Below the pieces are notes generated by a model that worked only from the letters and a program-made list of their open reading frames with translations, ran no database searches and was not told the origin of the DNA. Positions 47,101-54,481 of a stretch of 64,000 bases of DNA are shown here, piece by piece. The stretch's first letter is position 1; every line of letters starts with the position of its first letter. The stretch is from Alistipes sp. (lineage in GTDB: Bacteria; Bacteroidota; Bacteroidia; Bacteroidales; Rikenellaceae): positions 1 to 64,000 of the forward strand of contig NZ_JAHHQJ010000016.1 of NCBI RefSeq assembly GCF_020026455.1, given 5' to 3'. The position numbers were made by a program, and so were the translations under genes.

Positions 47101-47252
47101 ACCAGTACGGTTGCGCCAATCAGCGGCTCGCCGCTCTGGTCCGTGACCGTTCCGGTCACGGTGTGTTTGGTTCCGCTTTTCTGCGCGAAGGCGGGTGTTG
47201 CCGTCAGCGCTCCCGAAACCAGCAGGATCAGTAACAAGATGTATTGTTTCAT
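44148..47252 (-). CDS. SusC/RagA-family TonB-dependent transporter
   Basis: A 1034-residue outer-membrane transporter. Start at 47252 gives the signal peptide MKQYILLLILLVSGALTATPAFA; the frame is open far upstream but through another gene. Order of domains: carboxypeptidase-regulatory-like domain (VTGTVTDQSGEPLIGATVLV), TonB box region (DEVVVIGYGTVKKTDLTGSV), plug with the SusC signature (LQGRVAGADI, IRIRGTRSISASNEPLIIVDGV and LKDASSTAIYGARGSNGVIVITTKKG), then a 22-strand barrel ending in TFSLQIRY. It has no N-terminal STN domain, so it does not signal to an anti-sigma factor; control probably lies with the divergent DUF6377-type protein. Confidence 0.96.
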   Translation of the reverse strand: MKQYILLLILLVSGALTATPAFAQKSGTKHTVTGTVTDQSGEPLIGATVLVTGTTTGASTSAAGDYSIQVPEGASLTFQYIGYEPRTEKVGTRTRVDVKLEQSRQTIDEVVVIGYGTVKKTDLTGSVANVKMSDIKDVPVVSVDQALQGRVAGADIMATTGEPGATTSIRIRGTRSISASNEPLIIVDGVIDGIHDLNDINSADIESISVLKDASSTAIYGARGSNGVIVITTKKGRGMDGRPNITFKTDLGFSQLPRQLDIMNATEFARYRNDYAYFFSGADGNDKIEPDSPMSKYPYPNPEAKGAGTNWIDAITRTALYQNYDLSISGASAKSTYYASAGFNETQGIIDNSGLKRYSARLKVDHEFAKWLKAGLNLSYTYRDQDENLASIGGTNWWSAAIFLSPFLTPTSDMNDLWYSGQKFNNPRLMLDHCLKNARRISLNNSAFVEVTPVKGLKLRSQFTYYSYQRHGRYYEPGYLPAKKENEGGYASRDEYDDTSFSSENTLYYELRPKSGHNFDVLGGYTAQVKYDNNLSITGRGYTLDELTWNNMAAVPDKQNTSISTNHTEWTKMSVFGRLNYNYKERYYVTFTARYDGASNFAANRKWGFFPSAALRWNIANEKFLQQVKWIDELALRASLGRTGNDAISAYRSLAAVGNSTSGYLMGGSQQLAVYPSRLASPDLTWETSDQYTLGADISLFGGRLNITADAYRIKTRDLLLTVQVASQTGYTNYFANAGRTTNKGWELSIESRNIVRPKFRWSTTLTLSRNKQMVDDIASEDFVTAYSSPSSSGTTYMMYGYRKGYTLNALWGFRYGGVWHNEEEVERNRITKAYASASGKTFKPGYARYQDINHDGALNSDDLVYLGSADPDLYGGIQNSFNIHNFTLSVFFNYSIGGKIYNVAELWMGNASPNTNQYKYMQNSWHPVRNPDSNLPMAGSYDALPSDRLVHDASYLRLKNISASYTFDMRKVTKNRLRDIRVSVSGENLYLWKRYNGFDPDVSTSSSNSALRRVDIGAYPKPRTITFSLQIRY

Positions 47253-47284
47253 GCGAATAGTTTTTTTAGGTGCGACTCCTGTGC

Positions 47285-48217
47285 CTATTTCCCCGAGGGG
47301 TAGTGGCGGAATTCGATCATGACGGGGTAGTGGTCCGAATAGTTGTCCGTAAATTTGTCGTAGATGATGCGCGAGTCGGTGATTTCGCGCATCACGGCCT
47401 GCGAGGCGTAGATGAAGTCGATCCGCTGGGGCTGGCCGCCTGTCTCGCTGTTGCAGCGGGTGGGCATGGTGTGGAAAAACTGGCTGTGACGGTCGCGCAA
47501 CGCATCGGAATAGCCGCTCCGGAGCACCGTGGAGTGGGTTTCGTAGTATGTTCCGGCGGGCATCGCGTCGGCATCCTTGGGCGAGAAGGAGTTGAAATCG
47601 CCGGCCATCAGCCACAGCGGTTCCGCCGGATAGCGGCGGATGGTGCTGTCGAGGATGCAGTTGATCTCCCGGTCGCGGTAGGTATTGCCTGTTCCGGCAG
47701 CGCCCTGCCCGTTGGGATAGGTCCCGAACGGATAGAGGTGCAGCACCACGATGTTGATGTCCTTGATGCGGGTGTGGATGGCTCCGTGCCAGAGCGGGAG
47801 GTCTTCGAGCAGGCGGTTGCGCAGTTCGATGGGGTATTTCGACGTCAGTCCCACGGGAAATCCGCTCTCTTTGCAGAGTACGGCGTAGGGATGCCCGTAG
47901 CGGGCGGCAAGAGCCGAGAGCGACTCCCCGGTGAATCCGTTGCATTCGCAGAGGGCCATGAAGTCGGGGTCCTTCTCCTTCACCCAGCCGACGAAGTTGT
48001 CGAAATCATGCGCTTGGTCGAGCTTCATGCCTTCGAGCAAGTTGTAACTGATCAAACGCAGGGTCTCGGGCTTTGCGCTCGTCCCGGGATCGGTCGTCAG
48101 CTCCTCGTCCGGAAGTGCCGGGTCGTCGTCGCAGGCCGGCATCAGGAGCGCGGCGGCCAGCAGTGCGCCTCCGAAGGCCAATCGGCGCAGCATCTGTATC
48201 GTGTCGTATGTTTTCAT
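47285..48217 (-). CDS. Endonuclease/exonuclease/phosphatase-fold lipoprotein
   Basis: A 310-residue lipoprotein (lipobox LLMPAC, Cys29, then DDDPALPDEE). The EEP (DNase I-like) catalytic set appears complete: Asn59 in ISYNLLEG, Glu91 in LCECNGF, His160 in VVLHLYPFG, Asp207/Asn209 in AGDFNSFSP, Asp267 in RIDFIYAS, and Asp295-His296 in YSDHYPV. The fold cleaves phosphodiester or phosphomonoester bonds in DNA, RNA, inositol phosphates or sphingolipids. A surface-anchored copy inside a SusCD operon points to an extracellular polymer or headgroup. The start at 48217 is set by the signal peptide. 13 bp after the upstream DUF5689-like gene. Confidence 0.9.
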   Translation of the reverse strand: MKTYDTIQMLRRLAFGGALLAAALLMPACDDDPALPDEELTTDPGTSAKPETLRLISYNLLEGMKLDQAHDFDNFVGWVKEKDPDFMALCECNGFTGESLSALAARYGHPYAVLCKESGFPVGLTSKYPIELRNRLLEDLPLWHGAIHTRIKDINIVVLHLYPFGTYPNGQGAAGTGNTYRDREINCILDSTIRRYPAEPLWLMAGDFNSFSPKDADAMPAGTYYETHSTVLRSGYSDALRDRHSQFFHTMPTRCNSETGGQPQRIDFIYASQAVMREITDSRIIYDKFTDNYSDHYPVMIEFRHYPSGK

Positions 48218-48230
48218 GTCGTTTGCTGGT

Positions 48231-50339
48231 TTATTTGTTGTAACGCAGGGCGGCGTAGGAGACGGTGAATGCGTTGGCAACCTGCCCGTTTGCCGCGATG
48301 GTCGCCGAGTCGTAGCTCGTCGCCGTTCCGATCCTGTTCCGCACGGGGCGCAGACGGATCCATGCCACACTCTGTCCCAGAATCTCGGTGGGAACCTGCA
48401 TCCACACGCTCTTGTCGCCCGAGAGCTGTTCGGGCTGCATGTTGCCCCAGTTGCCGTTGTCGGGAACCGTGAAGTCGGTGAGTTTTTTCCAGTTGTCGCC
48501 GTCGAGCGAATATTCCGCCGTCCAGTAGCGCAGTCCGCCCTGTCCCGCGTGGTAGCGGCAGGTGAAGACGAAGGCGCATTGCGCGGAGGCGAGCCCCTGC
48601 GTCGAGAACTCGAAGATCAGGGCATGGCCCGAGTTCTTCGCCGTGTCCCACAGCAGCTTGTGGCCCCACGAGGCGTTGCCGATGGTCAGCCCGTCCTCTT
48701 TGGCACGGTAGGCGCTGCCGACGGCCAGCCAGGCGTAGGTGCTCATGAACGAGAGCCCCGAGCCGGTCGTTGCGGCCACACAGTGTGCCTTGCCGGTGTC
48801 GTTTGCCGGATGTGGATACTGCGGGAATGCGTAGGCCCGGGGATCCTTGCTGCCGTCGGGGCTCCACTCCACGGCCACGGCCGAGAACCCATTGGCGGCC
48901 GACTCGTCCAGCGCGATGTCCTCGCGTGTCGCGTTGCGGATCTGGTAACGGCCGATGTCGCCGTCCCGGTCGAAGAAGGTGTACGGCTCGTGTACGATGA
49001 TGCCGGTGATGGTTCCTTCGCCGTCGGGCATCTCCTCGAAACGCCAGTCGCAGCCGTGGTTGGTCATCAGGTAGATCCTGTCGCCGTGACGGTCGAATAT
49101 GGCCGTGGGGTAGTAGTTGTTGTAACTGTTGGTGTAGTTGATGTGCACGGGGATGAAGCGCCCGGTGCGCACGGCCGTCTGGCAGCGTTTGAGCGTCACC
49201 TGGGTGTAGAGGTCGGCGTCGGTCAGCTGGTCGATGAAGCGCCGTTTTGCGGGCAGCTCTTCGGCCGTGCCGGCCTCTTTGGTGACGATGTGGTCCTGCG
49301 TCACGCCGCTGAGCGTATATCGCTCGGGGTTGCTCCGCTTGGTCAGCGTGAGGCCCTTGCACCAGAGTTTGAGCTTGTCGTAGCGTTGCAGGTTGTTCTG
49401 CCCGGCGTCGGTCGTGACGAGGGCGAGGCCCAGCGAAGCATCGGCATTCTGCATGTAGGCCGTGCAGTCGTTGATCCCCAGGTCGGGTCTTGTCGCAGCC
49501 TTGAGCATGGGGCTTCCGGCCATGTTGGGCGAGGTGCGGTCGCTGACGACCGTGCCGCTTACGGCGATGTCGCGATCGAGGGTGATCTCGCCTTCCGCAT
49601 CAGCAATCAGTCCGCGCAGCTCCTCGAAGCTCACCTCGCGGGTCTCCGCCGTGCCGCCCGGTATGCCCTGCGTGACCGTGAAATGGGTCGTATACCGATC
49701 GCCCCAGTCGTCCTGGAATTGGAGTTGGAACCGCGCCGTGCGAGGCTCGAAGCCCGGGTTGTCGGCGATCCGGAATCGGAAGTACCTGAAATCCCGGGCA
49801 TAGCTGACGCTGTCGGCCCAGGGCTCGGCGGCGGAATGCTCGTCGTAGGTGACCGACCAGTCGATCTTCTTCGACAGCGGGATGTTGGTGTCGATCGCGA
49901 CGGAGTCGAGCGACCCCACGGCCGAGTATTGCTTCCCGGCGTGACGGAACTCCAGGAGCGGCGTCGTGCCGTACTGCTTCAGATAAATCGTGTCGACGAC
50001 CTGCTGCCGGGCCGATGAGACGAGAATGGTTCCCTTGCGGGGCAGCGAGTTGTTGGTCCGGTAATTGAGGGTGAACGATCCTCCGGTTTCGCCGCTGTCG
50101 GCACCGTCGACCGCTACCCAGCGTCTGGTCTCGGGCGTGAGACGCACCTGCCACGCCCCGGAGGTCGCCACCTTGATGGTGCGGGATCCCGCATCGCTGG
50201 AGACGAAGAGTTCGCTGCCGGCGCCTTTCGAGCCGATTGCCGGCTCCGTTTCATCCTTGCTGCACCCTCCTCCGAGCAATAGAGTCGTGAGGGCGAAGGC
50301 GCAGATCGGACCGGAGTGCCTGGTGTAGAATTTTTTCAT
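48231..50339 (-). CDS. DUF5689-like surface lipoprotein C
   Basis: A 702-residue lipoprotein (LLGGGC, Cys26, followed by SKDETEP), third member of the family in this array. BACON-like N-terminal modules (VSSDAGSRTIKVATSGAWQVRL in part) precede the DUF5689-like core (ITLDRDIAVSGTVVSDRTS, TAYMQNADASLGLALVT, KLWCKGLTL, GTITGIIVHEP, IGRYQIR). A C-terminal beta domain follows with IFEFSTQGLASAQCAFVF and a VSYAALRYNK end. The C-terminal RYNK is shared with protein A. It sits directly upstream of the phosphodiesterase-fold gene, so the two products may act together. Confidence 0.73.
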   Translation of the reverse strand: MKKFYTRHSGPICAFALTTLLLGGGCSKDETEPAIGSKGAGSELFVSSDAGSRTIKVATSGAWQVRLTPETRRWVAVDGADSGETGGSFTLNYRTNNSLPRKGTILVSSARQQVVDTIYLKQYGTTPLLEFRHAGKQYSAVGSLDSVAIDTNIPLSKKIDWSVTYDEHSAAEPWADSVSYARDFRYFRFRIADNPGFEPRTARFQLQFQDDWGDRYTTHFTVTQGIPGGTAETREVSFEELRGLIADAEGEITLDRDIAVSGTVVSDRTSPNMAGSPMLKAATRPDLGINDCTAYMQNADASLGLALVTTDAGQNNLQRYDKLKLWCKGLTLTKRSNPERYTLSGVTQDHIVTKEAGTAEELPAKRRFIDQLTDADLYTQVTLKRCQTAVRTGRFIPVHINYTNSYNNYYPTAIFDRHGDRIYLMTNHGCDWRFEEMPDGEGTITGIIVHEPYTFFDRDGDIGRYQIRNATREDIALDESAANGFSAVAVEWSPDGSKDPRAYAFPQYPHPANDTGKAHCVAATTGSGLSFMSTYAWLAVGSAYRAKEDGLTIGNASWGHKLLWDTAKNSGHALIFEFSTQGLASAQCAFVFTCRYHAGQGGLRYWTAEYSLDGDNWKKLTDFTVPDNGNWGNMQPEQLSGDKSVWMQVPTEILGQSVAWIRLRPVRNRIGTATSYDSATIAANGQVANAFTVSYAALRYNK

Positions 50340-50356
50340 CGTATCTTTTCGTTATT

Positions 50357-51484
50357 TTATGGTTGCGGGGTCGTCTGTTCCCAGGGGAGTTTGCCGAAGA
50401 GGTCTTCGTAATCGTACCATTTCAGGCGCAGCACGTAGAGGTTGTCGATGAAAATCCGCGAGTTGCCGCTTTCCAATTCGTATTTGCCGGCCATCAGTTC
50501 CACGCGCGTGTTGCTCGTAAAGGGATTTTTGGGGTGGGAGAAGATGATGAACTCCTGCTGGGAGTTTTTCCACATGGTCGTCGCAAGCTCCTCGGCCGTG
50601 GGGTCGAAGTGCCCCACGCGGAGGGTTTTCTCGGTCGTTCCGTCGGCGAACTGCCCGCCTCCCGTGACCCGTACACTCAGCTCGTCGTTGTCCTTCGTGC
50701 CATCGGCCGCCGCATAGGCGACGGCATTGAACCGGACCATGGCGGCCGTGTCGTTCCGGATCCCCGGCTCGTACGGGGTCAGCAGGTTGGCTCCGTGTCC
50801 GGCCTCGTCGCCGAGTTGGATGTAGCCGTTTTTGCCATAGCAGTAGACCGTGCCGCCTTCCTGTGCGGGAGTCGATTCCAACCCCATTTTTTTCTGGTCG
50901 GCCGTCCAGTTGTCGATCGGGGTTTCGCCGCGGGTCTGCAGGGGATCTGCCGATCCGTACTTCAGCCAGTCGAAGCTGCCCTCGTAATCTTTGGTGTATT
51001 TCGGGAATCCCTGTGCGACGGCGATGAATTCATTGAGAAATTCGACGTCGGTGTGCAGCGAGATGCACCCTTTCCGCTCCACGCACGACGTCGTGTGCGG
51101 GGTGATCCGCAGGACCAGTTCGTCGATGCCGGGTCTGACGCCGCGTCTGATTTCGTCGACGCTGAGCCATTCCCCGGCCGGCCGTTCGCCGGCTTCGTCC
51201 TTTTCGCCTTCGAATCCGACCCGATAAGGCACATTACTTCTGATGTAGACGGACCTTTTGAACGGAGCGCCTTCCTGCTCTTTCGACGCTCTGACGGGGA
51301 TGTGCAGGGTTCCCGTCAGCGCTTTTTCGAATTCGGGCGAGTCCGACCACTCGATGTATTCCCTGCGCGAGTAGTCCTTGTCGTCGTCGCAGGCTGTGCC
51401 CAGGGAGAGCGTGCCGGCCAGCAGCAGCGCAATCAGCGGGGTGGCACTCCTCTTCGGATTTTTCAGCGATGGAGTTGTTCTCAT
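50357..51484 (-). CDS. Surface lipoprotein of unknown family, first gene of the array
   Basis: A 375-residue lipoprotein. The ATG at 51484 gives the lipobox SLGTAC (Cys32) followed by DDDKD, an acidic surface-export type signal. Residues ~60-170 are BACON-like (PYRVGFEGEK, GEWLSVDEI, ELVLRITPHTTSCVERKGCISL). The C-terminal half is a beta-rich domain (GGTVYCYGKNGYIQLGDEAGHGANLLTP, then RIFIDNLYVLRLKW), similar in style to the C-terminal domain of the DUF5689-like neighbours. I do not recognise a named family. As the promoter-proximal gene it may be the most highly expressed binding protein. 17 bp before protein C. Confidence 0.75.
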   Translation of the reverse strand: MRTTPSLKNPKRSATPLIALLLAGTLSLGTACDDDKDYSRREYIEWSDSPEFEKALTGTLHIPVRASKEQEGAPFKRSVYIRSNVPYRVGFEGEKDEAGERPAGEWLSVDEIRRGVRPGIDELVLRITPHTTSCVERKGCISLHTDVEFLNEFIAVAQGFPKYTKDYEGSFDWLKYGSADPLQTRGETPIDNWTADQKKMGLESTPAQEGGTVYCYGKNGYIQLGDEAGHGANLLTPYEPGIRNDTAAMVRFNAVAYAAADGTKDNDELSVRVTGGGQFADGTTEKTLRVGHFDPTAEELATTMWKNSQQEFIIFSHPKNPFTSNTRVELMAGKYELESGNSRIFIDNLYVLRLKWYDYEDLFGKLPWEQTTPQP

Positions 51485-51564
51485 AGCATTTCGGTTAATT
51501 GGTCTGAAAGGGTTTGGAAAATTTTGGTTAAATTTCGGACGGATATTCGAAAAAATTTGCATTA

Positions 51565-51594
51565 CAAAGATAGGCCTTAATAAATAGCCGGAAA
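51565..51594 (-). promoter_or_regulatory. Promoter of the Sus-like operon
   Basis: On the minus strand TTTC (51594-51591), 18 bp, TATCTTTG (51572-51565). It gives an AT-rich leader of about 75 nt before the ATG at 51484. The whole divergent gap (51485-51795) is AT-rich and otherwise gene-free. Confidence 0.6.
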
Positions 51595-51768
51595 GGGCTC
51601 TGTCCGAAAATGTAAACGCTTTTTGAGTATATGTTATTTGTAATCAGATGGTTGTTGATCTACATCCCGCTGTGTTATGTAAATGGCGAAATATTTGATT
51701 TTTACTTTTTAACACGTTTGTAACATAAATACACTTCTCTTTTGTTTTCTTTTGTGTTGCTAAAGTGC

Positions 51769-51776
51769 TATTTTTG
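51769..51776 (+). promoter_or_regulatory. -7 box of the DUF6377-type regulator
   Basis: TATTTTTG fits TAnnTTTG and lies 20 bp before the ATG at 51796, so the mRNA has a very short leader. Two TTTG words upstream (51741, 51751) are not at the ideal spacing. Confidence 0.45.
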
Positions 51777-51795
51777 CATAAAACCGAACCCTGAA

Positions 51796-53472
51796 ATGAA
51801 AATCCTCCTTCTTGCCGCAGCGCTGTTTTCCGTGCTGTCCGCGGCTCCGGCTTCCCCGGGAGAAAAGACCGACCTGCAGGAGATGTTCCGCAGTTTGGAC
51901 CGGGTGATCGCCCGCAGCGACGAATATGCTGCGCGGCGCGAATCCCGCATCGATTCGCTCAAGCGCGCCCTGACCCGCGCGGGGCTGTCGCCGCGCGAGC
52001 GCTACGATTTGACCGAGCGGCTTGCCGAAAATTACAACTCCTACCAGAGCGACCTGGCGCTGCTCTACCGCCGGCAGAGTCTTGCGCTGGCCGAAGAGAC
52101 CGGCGACAACGACCTGATCATGCGTGCCCGCTCCGGGATAGCGCTCTGCTACAGTCTGGGCGGGCGTTTCTACGAGGCCGAGGCGATCTTGAGCGGCATC
52201 CGCGACACGGTGCACGTCAGCCGCCGGACGCTGCAATCTTATTATGTCGCCCGGCATCGCATGAACCGCGAACTCTACTCCCTGACCGAGCCGGGCGAAC
52301 GCCGCGACCTTTTCCGCCGGCGCGAACGTTATTATGCGGTCCGTGCGGCGCAAATCAGCGAGGATGTTTCCACGAAACTCTACTACGGGTATATGGCTGC
52401 CATTGTCCGCAGGGACTGGACCGAGGCTTCGGCTCTCTGCAACAGCCTGCTGGCCTCGGTTTCTTCCGATTCCCACTTCTACGCCAAGGCCGCCAACCAC
52501 AAGGCCCAGCTCGAGGGAAAAGCGGGGCATTCCGACGCGCAACTTGCGTGGTTCATCCGTTCGGCCATGGCCGACATCCGTTCCGCCGTGCGTGACCACG
52601 GGGCGCTGTGTGCGGTCTCCGAGGAGCTCTTCAATCGGGGCGATGTCGATCGGGCGATGAATTATATCCGCGTGGCGATCCGCGATACGCGTTTTTTCAA
52701 CTCCCCGAGCCGGTCGTGGCGCGATATGGCTATCCTGCCGCAGATCGAGGCGGCTTACAGCGAGCGCAACGCCCGTCTGCATACGATGTACATCGTGCTG
52801 ATTGCCGTCATCCTGCTCTTTTTCGTTTCGGCCGTTGCCGCGGGGCTCTACGTGCTGTCCCGCAACCGAAAGCTCTGCGCCGTGCAGCAGACCCTCCGCG
52901 AGTCGAACGACAAACTCAACCTTCTGGCCCGGAGCCTGAGTGAGACGAACGACCGCCTGAGTGCGCAGAACCTCCGGATCGCCGATGCCAACCGGATCAA
53001 GGAGGTCTATATCGGGGGCTTTCTCCAGACGATTTCGGAATACATCAACAAACTCTCGGGGATCTATCAGTATGTCAACAAGATGCTGCGCGACGACCGG
53101 ATCGCCGAACTTCGCCGCGAATATGCCCGCAGCAACGTCCGCAACGACGAGCTGAAGGAGTTCTATGCGCTCTTCGACAAGACCTTCCTCGGGCTTTTCC
53201 CCTCGTTCGTCGAGGAGATGAACGCGCTGCTTGCCGACGAGGCCCGCACCGAGGGACGCCACGACGGCGAGCTGACCACCGTGCTGCGCATCTACGCGCT
53301 GATCCGCCTGGGCGTCACCGATACGGCGACCATCGCCGCATTGCTGCACTGTTCGATACGCACCGTCTACAACTACCGTTCGTTCACCCAGCGCCACGCA
53401 CGGCCCGACGTCGGCGATCTGGAACAGCGCGTGCTGCTGATCGGGCTGAGCGGGACTTCCGCCCGGTCGTGA
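51796..53472 (+). CDS. SusR-like membrane regulator, DUF6377 type
   Basis: A 558-residue protein. It has a signal peptide (MKILLLAAALFSVLSAAPA), then a periplasmic region of about 310 residues with TPR-like helical repeats. One membrane span lies near residues 331-355 (IVLIAVILLFFVSAVAAGLYVL), then a coiled coil (about 360-400). The cytoplasmic domain contains ANRIKEVYIGGFLQTISEYINKL, the LFPSFVEEMNALL block and a C-terminal helix-turn-helix (LTTVLRIYALIRLGVTDTATIAALLHCSIRTVYNYRS, in steps). This is the architecture of Bacteroidetes DUF6377/SusR-like proteins, which activate adjacent glycan loci. It is divergent from the Sus-like operon and is the obvious candidate to control it. Confidence 0.85.
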   Translation: MKILLLAAALFSVLSAAPASPGEKTDLQEMFRSLDRVIARSDEYAARRESRIDSLKRALTRAGLSPRERYDLTERLAENYNSYQSDLALLYRRQSLALAEETGDNDLIMRARSGIALCYSLGGRFYEAEAILSGIRDTVHVSRRTLQSYYVARHRMNRELYSLTEPGERRDLFRRRERYYAVRAAQISEDVSTKLYYGYMAAIVRRDWTEASALCNSLLASVSSDSHFYAKAANHKAQLEGKAGHSDAQLAWFIRSAMADIRSAVRDHGALCAVSEELFNRGDVDRAMNYIRVAIRDTRFFNSPSRSWRDMAILPQIEAAYSERNARLHTMYIVLIAVILLFFVSAVAAGLYVLSRNRKLCAVQQTLRESNDKLNLLARSLSETNDRLSAQNLRIADANRIKEVYIGGFLQTISEYINKLSGIYQYVNKMLRDDRIAELRREYARSNVRNDELKEFYALFDKTFLGLFPSFVEEMNALLADEARTEGRHDGELTTVLRIYALIRLGVTDTATIAALLHCSIRTVYNYRSFTQRHARPDVGDLEQRVLLIGLSGTSARS

Positions 53473-53558
53473 CGGCAGGGGATGAACTGCAGAGCGTCGA
53501 ATAGCGTGCCCCGGCACTTCCGCCCCTCCCCGGGGGACACGGCGGTTGTTACGGAGTG

Positions 53559-54236
53559 CTACTTCTCTTTTTTATGGGTGTACTCCTGCAGGACATAGGT
53601 CGTGAAGATCGGGAAGAACATCATGCCCAGCGACGGAAGCAGCACGCTGAAGACCTTGCCGACGGCCGTGACCGGGAAAATCTCCGCTCCGACGGTCGTG
53701 ACGTTCATCCACGCCCACCAGATGGCATTGCCGAATCCGTGGAGCCTGGGGTTGACGAGCACCTCGTAGTCGTAGAACACCAGTCCGGAAATGTAGGTGA
53801 AGACGACGACGGTGAAGATATAGGCGAAAAAGAGCCTCCGCATCCGGTTTTTGGAGGCCAGCCACCGCACGATGATCACCATGGCCAGGAAGGCTCGGAG
53901 CAGGGGGATGAGACCTACGAGCGTTCCCCAGTCGTGGTCCACGCCGACGCCGCTCCATGCCAGAATGTTCAGGTAGGGGATGGAAAGCAGCAGAAACAGC
54001 AGGTTGTGTCCAAAAAAACGGCCCGGGCATTCGGCCGTGGCCCAGCGGACAAGGAAATCGCACATGAAAACGAGGCAGACGACGAACTGGATCGCAAGAT
54101 AGGTGCGGGACATGTGGACGTGGTCGCCGGCAATGATCTCCCAGGAGATGGCCACCAGGAGCACCAGTCCGGCTATGAGTTTGACGATGCCGAGCGTGTT
54201 GCGGATTCCGGCACGCGTCGATTGGGTGAGAACCAT
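53559..54236 (-). CDS. Ion-channel family protein with non-canonical filter
   Basis: A 225-residue membrane protein. Start at 54236 (MVLTQSTRAG); the open frame further upstream covers the tRNA promoter. About six spans are visible (roughly 16-36, 45-66, 79-94, 105-124, 135-156, 190-215). A pore loop sits before the last (NAIWWAWMNVTTVGAEIFPVT), the layout of voltage-gated-like K+ channel subunits. The selectivity filter reads T181-V-G-A-E185, where K+ channels have TVGYG or TVGFG. There is no regular Arg ladder. It probably forms a tetrameric cation channel; ion preference is uncertain. Confidence 0.8.
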   Translation of the reverse strand: MVLTQSTRAGIRNTLGIVKLIAGLVLLVAISWEIIAGDHVHMSRTYLAIQFVVCLVFMCDFLVRWATAECPGRFFGHNLLFLLLSIPYLNILAWSGVGVDHDWGTLVGLIPLLRAFLAMVIIVRWLASKNRMRRLFFAYIFTVVVFTYISGLVFYDYEVLVNPRLHGFGNAIWWAWMNVTTVGAEIFPVTAVGKVFSVLLPSLGMMFFPIFTTYVLQEYTHKKEK

Positions 54237-54320
54237 AGATCGGGGTTTTTGCGTAGAGTGCTCAAAATCAATGCCACAACCCGAAAATGTAAATTTTGTG
54301 GTGTTTTTTTGCCGAAAGAT

Positions 54321-54351
54321 TTTGCACGATTGAAAATTTCTATTACCTTTG
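54321..54351 (+). promoter_or_regulatory. Promoter of the Met-CAT tRNA
   Basis: TTTG (54321-54324), 19 bp, TACCTTTG (54344-54351), a perfect consensus ending 18 bp before the tRNA. Confidence 0.85.
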
Positions 54352-54369
54352 CACTCGCATTTCAGCAAT

Positions 54370-54443
54370 GGCGGGTTAGCTCAGCTGGTTAGAGCGCATG
54401 ATTCATAATCATGAGGTCCCGAGTTCAAGTCTCGGACCCGCTA
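54370..54443 (+). tRNA. tRNA with CAT anticodon (tRNA-Met, elongator type)
   Basis: A 74-nt cloverleaf. The acceptor stem GGCGGGT pairs with ACCCGCT, with a G-U pair at 1-72. The D-arm is AGCTCAGCTGGTTAGAGC, the anticodon stem CATGA/TCATG surrounds loop TTCATAA (CAT), and the T-arm CCGAG-TTCAAGT-CTCGG is perfect. The discriminator is A and CCA is not encoded. The first pair is not the C-A mismatch of initiator tRNA, so it is elongator Met. A CAT tRNA modified to read AUA (Ile2) cannot be excluded from sequence alone. Confidence 0.93.
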
Positions 54444-54451
54444 CGGAAGGA

Positions 54452-54481
54452 AACGGAGATCTCTGCGATCTCCGTTTTTTT
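54452..54481 (+). terminator. Terminator of the tRNA transcript
   Basis: AACGGAGATC (54452-54461), loop TCTGC, GATCTCCGTT (54467-54476), followed by a run of T to 54481. Confidence 0.9.

Noticed and set aside
44148..47945. Longer reading of the SusC gene starting 231 codons upstream
   Set aside because: The extra part runs through the EEP gene in another frame and removes the signal peptide; the ATG at 47252 gives a proper export signal.
54370..54443. tRNA-adjacent integration site
   Set aside because: No integrase, no direct repeat of the tRNA 3' end, and the following genes are ordinary chromosomal genes.
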